Shown here: piece after piece, positions 56,851 to 64,000 of the stretch
How the letters are laid out: each line of letters starts with the position of its first letter
Position numbering within the stretch: the first letter of the stretch is position 1
Source of the DNA: Desmodus rotundus
Lineage: Eukaryota; Chordata; Mammalia; Chiroptera; Phyllostomidae
DNA: 64,000 nucleotides
Direction of reading: 5' to 3'
NCBI RefSeq assembly: GCF_022682495.2
Contig: NC_071389.1
Coordinates: 177,196,056-177,260,055, forward strand
The notes under the pieces: generated by a model
Database searches by the model: none
Told to the model about the DNA's origin: nothing
Seen by the model: the letters and a program-made list of their open reading frames with translations, nothing else
Made by a program: the position numbers and the translations under genes

Positions 56851-59365
56851 TAATGGAACTTCTTTTGGAGATTCATAATTTATATTTACACATTAGGGAC
56901 TCAGACATCCCCAGGCAGAAAGACCAATTTAATAACTTTGTTTAACCCACTGTTTCTCAAACTTGACAATGACTTTTTTTCATATCCTTTTAACATTCTG
57001 CTGAACCTTTGTTCCAAGCAACACACTTGAAGGGAACCTTGACTAGGTAACTCTTCAGACATTGGGTTGATTCATGTGAATTGATACTTGATGACAGTTT
57101 CATATACAGTAGTTGAATATGGTATTTTCATTGTTACTTAACCTAAGGTTTGCTCATCTGGCTAGAGAATAATTTGACTGGTTTTGAAACTTAACGTTTC
57201 AGGCCTAACAAGTGATTTCCCCTGGTTCAGTTTTTTGTTTTTTGGTTTTTTGTTTTGCTTTAATTGGAGGTTTTTCTCTTTGCTCAAGTGAAATACTGTT
57301 TTCATGTAGTTATACATGCTTTGGTTATCAGAAATGACTGTCTTTTTTTTGACTATCAAAAAAGATTGTATGGAGGGGTAATAAATGGAAAATATTTATG
57401 TGAACTTATAATTTGAACATAATGGAAAAACGGCACAGATTATAGTTCTGTTTAGGCCACAGGTAACTTTGAGAAAATCCATTTGCATCATAGAAATTTT
57501 ATTGCAAACTTATATTCAGAGAAGATTATAAAGGGGGATACTATGTTAGAAAGGTATGAGCTTTATGGACAAACAAACCAAGTTCAAATCTTCTACTAGT
57601 TACTTAGCTCTTGTTTCCTCTGCTGTTAGGTGGGAATACCTTAGAAGATGACTGTGGGAACTGATGAAAGAATATTTGTAAATGGATAGTACATTGCACA
57701 GTCAAGAGTAGACTTTGGATAATTGGTTGTTATTATTAACATGGCTAAATTAAAAGAAATATTAATACTCAGGAAAACTTTTAAATGCCAGGCACTGTTT
57801 TAGGTAGTCAGTAATTTTAGGTCAGTGGTTTTTAAACATTTTTGACTCTTCTGATATTTTCTATTTTGTTTTATATAAACTAGATGACCACTGTCTACTA
57901 AATTTATTTTATATTCTAAAGGATTGCAACTTTAACACTGTTTTAGGTAATTATTATAAATAAGCTAGAGGATAAACAGTTCACTTGTGATACTTATTAT
58001 TTGAGTTAAGTGTAGGCAAAATAATTTGATCAAAACATTGTCTTAATTGAGAAATTTTATTATTATTTGTTTACAATAATTAAAATTATTCAGTTGATGG
58101 ATTTTTCCCTATAGGATGGGTAAAGGCTGTATTGAGTTCCTGTATTGCATGTTTCACCATTTGTATATCTTCTGTAAAATGAGGCATCTTAATGAAGAGA
58201 ACACTGCTCTATGTGAATAATTTTGACATTTAGTCAAATACATGGACTGGGTAACCTAAGGTTAGAATACTTAACCTTGAAATTATTCATTTTAAATACA
58301 ACTCGTCACTAATACAAGGAAAACAGTGTTACTTGATATTAGGATACACTTTGTTTCTCAAGCTTGTCTTAGCCTCACAAAAGGTGCAAGACATTCAGAT
58401 GTGGGACTGGGAAATACTAAAATGTGCCTGGGTTCTATGTGGTGAAAATTGCTGGTGCTCAGGTCTGTGATCCCGGTAGCTGTGATATGACTTGCTCTTT
58501 TTTGTTTGTTATATCTTGTTTGGAAAGGCCAGGAGATTGGGGATGTGAAGTAGAATCATATTTTCAGGCAAAAAAAAAGTGAATTTTTAAGTTATTCATA
58601 GACACTAGGCCTAAAGTTATTGATCAGATTCTTGGTAAAAATAAAAATGCAGAAGTGAATGTGGTCAACAGTAGTCCTATTTTTCACGAAAGTAGTCACC
58701 CAAATACTGGAAAACTGTACTTTTATCAAGTAATGTGTGTTTGATCAGGAGACCATTTTCTCTAATGGCCTTGGTTAGTCATCACTTTATCACTCCTGGA
58801 CCAAAACCTTGTCCAGTAAAAGATTTAGGGATAGGAATCTTCCTCCTTATTGGCCAGCTTTATTGGAGGTGTAATTTATGTGTGTCCATATATCAACTGT
58901 ATTTTGCAAGTCTGAGAAAGCTAACAGCTGAACTCATTAAGGTGAACTCTTAGCTACGTATTATATGGTATTTCTTTGTAGCAGTTTCTTGATTTATGCC
59001 AGTGAAGACAACAGCCAGCCCTTTGTTAGGTAAACATTGTTTGAAGAATAGATTTTTTTTTCCTTCATATACCATGATGTACCAGAGCTTTGCACATATT
59101 AGGTATTCAAAATTTTACATTTAAAGCACTATAAAAATAAGTGAATTTTCATGATATTTATACAGTCTTAAGTTATAAATTTGTAACTACTACAAAGTTT
59201 TTTTTTTAGCACAAATTAGGAAAAACTAATCATACTGATCAGAAATAAATCATGTTTATAACTGAGATTGAATTTGAAATGTGGATGACATAACATTTTC
59301 TGGTGTTAGGATATTACTATTGCATTGGTGATACAGTAATGTGCTCAAGTACATTTCTAACCCAG
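56850..59365. other. LRP6 intron 1, mostly unique
   Basis: AT-rich. A MIR-like stretch near 57.59-57.75 kb and a GTTTTTT-rich tract at 57.22-57.26 kb. No other feature is recognised. Confidence 0.45.
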
Positions 59366-59369
59366 TTTT

Positions 59370-59765
59370 TTTTTTAAAGATATAATTCACATACCATAAA
59401 GTTCATGTTAAAGTGTCCAGTTCTTTGGTTTTAGTATATTCACAGGGTTATACAACCATCACCACTGTTTAATTCCAGAACATTTTCATCACCTCCAAAA
59501 GAAACTCAATGCCCCTTAGCAGTCACTTCCCATTTCCCCTTGCCCCCAATCTCTGGTAACCACTAATCTACTTTCTGTCTCTATGGATTTGCCTATTCTG
59601 AAGATTTCATATAAATGGAGTCATACCATATGTGGCCTTTTGTATCTGGCTACTTTCACTTTGCATAATGTTTTCAAGGTTCATCCATGTTATAGCATGT
59701 ATCAATACTTTATTCACTTTTATGGCTGAGTAATATTCCATTGTGTGGATATATGAAGTACTTTT
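59370..59765 (-). repeat. L1 3' region, antisense
   Basis: Complement of an old L1: ataattcacataccataaag, ggttatacaaccatcaccac, ctctggtaaccactaatcta, tggctgagtaatattccatt. Confidence 0.85.
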
Positions 59766-60210
59766 GAATGAGTGTGCCTTTGATCATTAAAGTTATTGAA
59801 ATTTTTATCCTAAATTATTTTTTAAATCTGTTTTTGAAGTTATAGAAATAGACTTAAGAAAAATGGTCCTGTTTTTCTGCTGGAGAAGCACTCAGTAGTT
59901 CAACAGCTTGTCATTTCTGTGTATTGACTTATGAATAGCCCTGTCCCAGTTAAACCTTTTTACCAAATTCATACCTAGGACAGAAGGTATACTAGAAATT
60001 ACCTGGCCCAACTTCCTCACTTTACAAATTAGAAAGGTGAATGGCTAATGACTAACCTAGGGCCAGATTGCTGGTCTGGACAGTAATTTTATATGCAGTG
60101 CTTCCTCAATGTACCTAACTTTATGTGGGTCTTACTATGATTTTGAAAATGATACCACTTTTTTTCTTTTTGTGTTTCTCCTCACCTGAGGATGTTGTAT
60201 TTTCATTGCT

Positions 60211-60366
60211 TTGGGGAGGGAGGAGAGAAACATCACTTTGTTGCCTTCTCATATTTGCCCCTGCTGGGGTTGGAATCCGCAACCTGAGTATGTGACCTGA
60301 CCAGGAATCAAACAGTGACCTTTTTAGTTACAGGACAATGCTCCAACCAAGCCACACTTGCAAGGG
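60211..60366 (-). mobile_element. Ves-type SINE, antisense, diverged
   Basis: Reads gaggagagaaacatcacttt, cctgaccaggaatcaaacag and gctccaaccaagccacac, the complement of Ves without a clear tail. Confidence 0.8.
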
Positions 60367-60446
60367 CGATACCAGTCACTTTTGGTAGAGGAAAATAAAT
60401 GTTAGTGTAATTTTGGAGTTTGCAAATAGGTGGCTTGTCATAGCAC

Positions 60447-60897
60447 TGTTAAATAAAAACAAATCTGGATTTAGGTAAGGAGAGGCTTTTATTCAGAAGG
60501 ATTATTGCAGTAGGGAAAATGCTCTGACCGCCAGATCTAGGCATCTCAAAATCAAATACAAAAAGACTTCTTTTATAGGGAAGGGTAAGCAGTGTTAGTA
60601 GTAATTTTGTAGAAGAGTGTGCCAAGTCGGTAGGGGTGAGCAGATTGCATGTCAGGGTAGTTAACTGAAATTTTTTATTTCTTGTGGTCAGCTGATGTTT
60701 GAAATGAACTGTTTCTACAAGGGAATAAGTTCTGCATGTACTAGCGTAAACTTAGGATAAGCCAAAGTTTAGGGGATAGTGGGAGGGGAGAAAAGCCTGA
60801 CCAAAGTTTGGTCAAGCCAAGTCAGTGGATAAGGAATGGGCAATTCTGAGCACTAGGTCAGTCTCCCTGTTGTTTAAAACAGAATTTGTTTAAAACA
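60447..60897 (-). mobile_element. Retroviral LTR, antisense
   Basis: On the - strand: ends TGTTTTAAAC...TTTAACA, TATA-like CCTATAAAAG (complement near 60.57 kb) and AATAAAAG signal (complement near 60.49 kb). It is a solo LTR; borders are approximate. Confidence 0.6.
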
Positions 60898-60914
60898 TTT
60901 TGTTGTTATTAGGG

Positions 60915-61275
60915 ATATATTGCTGCTATAACAAAAATAGTATAGACTGGGTGGCTTATAAATAATAGAAATTTATTCTTATATCTGGAGGCAGGAAGTC
61001 CAAGATCAGAGTGCCAGAATGGCCAGGTTCAGGTGAGGACCCACTTTTGTGTTGAGCTCTCTGTATCTTCACAAGGTGGAGAGCAGAGAGAGGATACTAG
61101 CTCTTCCTTAACTCTCAAAAGGGTACTAATCCTATTCAGGAGGACTCCACCCTCTTGACTTTATCTAATCCTAATTACCTATCAAAGATCCCACCTCCTC
61201 ATACTATCACATGAGGGGTAGATTTCAATATATGAATTTGAGGGGGGAGTGGTCAAAAACATTTAGACCACAATG
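60915..61275 (-). repeat. MLT1-type MaLR LTR, antisense
   Basis: Complement of MLT1: tagactgggtggcttataaa, ggaggcaggaagtccaagat, gaggactccaccctcttgac, tttcaatatatgaatttgag. It lies almost against the preceding LTR. Confidence 0.8.
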
Positions 61276-61279
61276 GGAT

Positions 61280-63215
61280 AAAGTAACTTCACAATTGCGA
61301 AGTTGGTCTCGTTAGATTTGTCCTGATTATTTATGTAAAGATAGGTCTTTAACGTTTGCTTTGCTGAAAGTTTTTATAAGGAGTCTTGGATTGGACTTTT
61401 AAAAGGCTATTGAAGCCACGAAACGAAGCTAAGAATTTACCATCAGGTTTCGCTTGCAATACCTATAGATTTGGGTGAATTCTTTATGTTCCCCAAATAT
61501 CTTATGGTTCTTGGGCCTGCCTAGAAGTGACCTTGCTTATTTCACTTGTAAGGCTGGGAACTCTGTAAGCTGGGTACCAGTTCTGTTTTCCCATTAGGAC
61601 TATAAGTAAGCATTGGCTTTGTAAAGTCAACCATAGCTCCTTAAAAGTGTCTGGTTATATTTGATTAAATGAGCACCACTTTCAGATATGGCCGCCTAAT
61701 CTAAACTTTGGTTGCATAACCAGTGTTTCCAGCTAGGAGGACAGACACTGAACCTATGCAAATAACTGTATTGCCATGAAAATATAAATACTCAGTAAGA
61801 ATCTTTGAATTATGGAGGAGTCAGGCAGGGAGAAAAAGGTGTTTTATTTCTGTTCACAGAAGCATATTTTGCTTAAATTGTTAATGAGTTACAGATAGCT
61901 TAAGAAAAAAATACAGGAGTTCCTTATACCCGAAACAAAACAAACAAACAAACAAAAACCCAAAAACAACCCAGGACATTAAAGCATCAGCAATACTTTA
62001 AACAAAATTCAGAATCATCCTTCATCAGTTTATTCAGTTCTATGTAATTAATTCTTGTTCTGCTAGATCTTGGGTTATCAGTCTCATGAATCCATCTGTT
62101 TCTCCTCTAGCTTTTTTGAAATCCTGACTCAATCCACTGGTATAGCCTCAAAGACATTTCAGTGATGCCATCGGAAGCTTGTGCCCAAGAGTACCTAGTA
62201 TAGTCATTTTTCAACGGTCATTTTTTTGTTGACCTATAGTTCATATGTAAGTCCTTTCAAGAAATCTTCAGAATAAGTCAAAAAACTACCTGTAGATGAC
62301 AAAAGACTTAACATGGTGATGCTTAACTTACTAATGATAATTTTAAAGTTAAAGATCTGATGGGAGTTTTTTATAAAAAATAACAGTTGACAAGGAAGTT
62401 TGGTTTTCATAACATACAGTCTAAAGTCAAATCAATCAAAGCAGGTTTAGATAAAATACAGTGATTAGCCTTGTTTTAAAGAAGAGTAAGTCTGGAATTA
62501 GTCCTAAACATTTCTATAATAAAGTTCCTTAAAGTAAGTGATGTGAGTCACCAGTTGAGAACCATTAGCTATCTAAAATATACTGTATTCAAATTAAGGA
62601 AGTCAGATTGTGATCATGTTAACATAAAAATACCATCGAAGTTATAAAAAGCATAACTGCAATTAGGACTTGTGATACTACACTGTGGTCTAATATTAGG
62701 CAGAGCAGCACTGGGACTCTTGATCATTAGAAACATATGGAGAGTGAGAGTATTGACAAATTTCTTGGAACCACATACAGTTTCTGAAGTAATCATATGA
62801 ACATTTTACCCATATAGATTTAACCTAGGGGAGGATAACATCTCTTCTGATTTGACAGTGCTTCCCATGTAAATCTTAAGATTGATCAAATAAACCTAGC
62901 TAGTTTTAACACTTCTCTTTTACCAAGTGAAAGAATAAATCTTTGTGAACCTCAAGGGACCCTTGGGATATTTCAGAGACAATGGTAGGTGCAAAAGACA
63001 TTATTTTGGATTTGATTTTGAAAAGACAGAATGTCACAAGTCAAGAGGTTTGAAAACTTTGTTAAATATTATTATAGGTTGGTTAGAAAAAAGTACATGG
63101 CTACTTATATAACCAAACTGTCAGAAATCTTTTTTAAAAGTTTACATAGGGAGGAACATGGTGGTAAAGAACCTTACCTTTTTCAAAGGGTATGAGAAGA
63201 CTTTGTTTATTTAAG
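61280..63215. other. LRP6 intron 1, unique-looking
   Basis: AT-rich sequence with a (CAAA)n stretch at about 61.94-61.96 kb. No gene or clear repeat is recognised. Confidence 0.45.
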
Positions 63216-63217
63216 TA

Positions 63218-64000
63218 CAGTCATGCTCTGCTTAACGATGGGGATATGTTTTGAGAAATGCATCATTAGGAGATTATGCCATTGTGTCAACATCATAGAG
63301 TATTCTTAAACAAACCTCGATGGTATAGCCTACTACACACCTGAGCCAAATGGTATTGCCCAGGGATTTTCAAACGGTGTGCCGCAAGAATTTTTAAAAC
63401 ATCCAATAACTGACTATATAGTCAGGGGCACTGACCTCTTTTCCCTTAGATTGTCAAATAAAAAAAAAATGACAGCAGCCAACACAAAATAGCTGTCTGA
63501 TATGAATGAGTCAAAATTATACCTAATTTTTGTCAGATCAGTAAAAATTATATTTTTGGTGTGTTGTGGAATTTTAGTAATTAGTTTATGTGTGCCCTGA
63601 GATGAAAAAGGTTGAAAATTGGTGGTATAGCCTATTGCTCCTTGTCTGTAAGGCTATACAGCATGTTGCTGTTCAAAATAACGTGAGATTAAATCAATCG
63701 CAAGAGCAAATGATGCAATCAAGACATGGTAAACATGTATGAGGCTGTTGCTTGTATAACTCAGCATACTGTTTTGTGGCCAACTTTTAAAAAAATGAGA
63801 CAAGTATGGTCTAAAATAATAAAAAGTATAGTATAGTAAAAACATAAGCCATTAACAGTCATTTATTATCGTTATGTAGTAGTATGTGCTATACATGATT
63901 ATATGTGCTATACTTTTATATGACTAGCTGGGCTGTAGATTTGTTTACACCAGCATCACCACAAACATGTAATGCATTGTACCATGACGTTCTGATGGCT
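63218..64000 (+). repeat. Older DNA transposon (probably Tigger-like), cut by the window edge
   Basis: The left TIR CAGTCATGCTCTGCTTAACG is preceded by TA (63216-63217). The interior (gatggtatagcctactacac, tagcctattgctcc, ttgtttacaccagcatcacc) follows an ancient mammalian element for the rest of the window. A hAT element interrupts it at 63361-63624. The family name is from memory. Confidence 0.65.
63353..63632. mobile_element. 264-bp non-autonomous hAT element with 8-bp target-site duplication
   Basis: The element is 63361-63624. TIRs CAGGGATTTTCAA and, as complement of the right end, CACCAATTTTCAA. Flanking 8-mers GTATTGCC (63353-63360) and GTATAGCC (63625-63632) differ at one base. The interior (tgtgccgcaagaatttttaa, ctgacctcttttcccttaga) matches a hAT family that I associate with bat genomes. 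Confidence 0.88.

Larger units (their letters stand above)
52524..64000 (+). other. LRP6: LRP6 intron 1 (5' part)
   Basis: At least 11.5 kb of intron follows exon 1. No open frame resembles the YWTD propeller of LRP6 exon 2. The first 2 kb look mostly unique. The remainder carries Ves SINEs (54.6, 56.5, 60.2 kb), LTRs (55.3, 60.4, 60.9 kb), a mariner MITE (56.0 kb), an L1 fragment (59.4 kb) and nested DNA transposons at the right edge. Confidence 0.85.

Overview
This is ordinary mammalian nuclear DNA, almost certainly from a bat. Exons are short, have GT/AG splice sites and are separated by long introns. Two CpG islands stand out in AT-rich sequence, and L1, L2, MIR, MLT1, MER5, MER20 and Tigger remnants are everywhere. 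The bat signature is eight tRNA-derived SINEs of the Ves type (CCTGGCTGGTGTGGCTCAG at the 5' end, TAAATAAATAAAATC at the 3' end), together with bat-style L1 3' ends and short mariner and hAT elements. I would say Yangochiroptera and do not claim a family.

Two genes are present, both on the + strand, in the relative order and orientation known for human 12p13 (MANSC1 then LRP6, co-directional). MANSC1 is complete. A CpG-island promoter lies at about 7.4-8.1 kb with a probable untranslated first exon. Coding exons follow at 11630-11849, 13584-13724 and 19333-20216 (414 residues), then a 3' UTR with AATAAA signals near 20.44 and 20.60 kb. LRP6 enters at the right: a CpG island at 51.7-52.5 kb, a 25-codon upstream ORF, and coding exon 1 (52469-52523, signal peptide). 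Intron 1 then runs off the window. The divergent neighbour expected to the left of MANSC1 (BORCS5) has no recognisable exon here.

Layout: 0-7.2 kb is repeat-rich DNA upstream of MANSC1 (antisense L1 5' region, L1 3' ends, an L2 split by an L1, two Ves SINEs). MANSC1 occupies 7.4-20.6 kb. The intergenic region, 20.6-51.7 kb, holds a mariner/MER5 composite, L2 copies, an antisense solo LTR, two opposed Tigger elements, a local 250-bp duplication, a long antisense L1 3' UTR, an MLT1 LTR and a TIR element of uncertain class. LRP6 exon 1 and intron 1 run from 52.2 to 64 kb with Ves SINEs, a solo LTR, a 116-bp mariner MITE, an antisense LTR, an MLT1 LTR and a hAT element nested in an older DNA transposon at the right edge.

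MANSC1 and LRP6 are both single-pass membrane proteins. LRP6 is a Wnt co-receptor; the role of MANSC1 is poorly known. Nothing here shows that they act together. I found no new coding system. The items most worth a second look are the LRP6 upstream ORF, the mariner/MER5 composite, the TIR element at 49.2 kb, the 42.3/43.9 kb duplication and the nested hAT insertion. Repeat family names come from sequence recognition, not from a database search, and most repeat borders are approximate.
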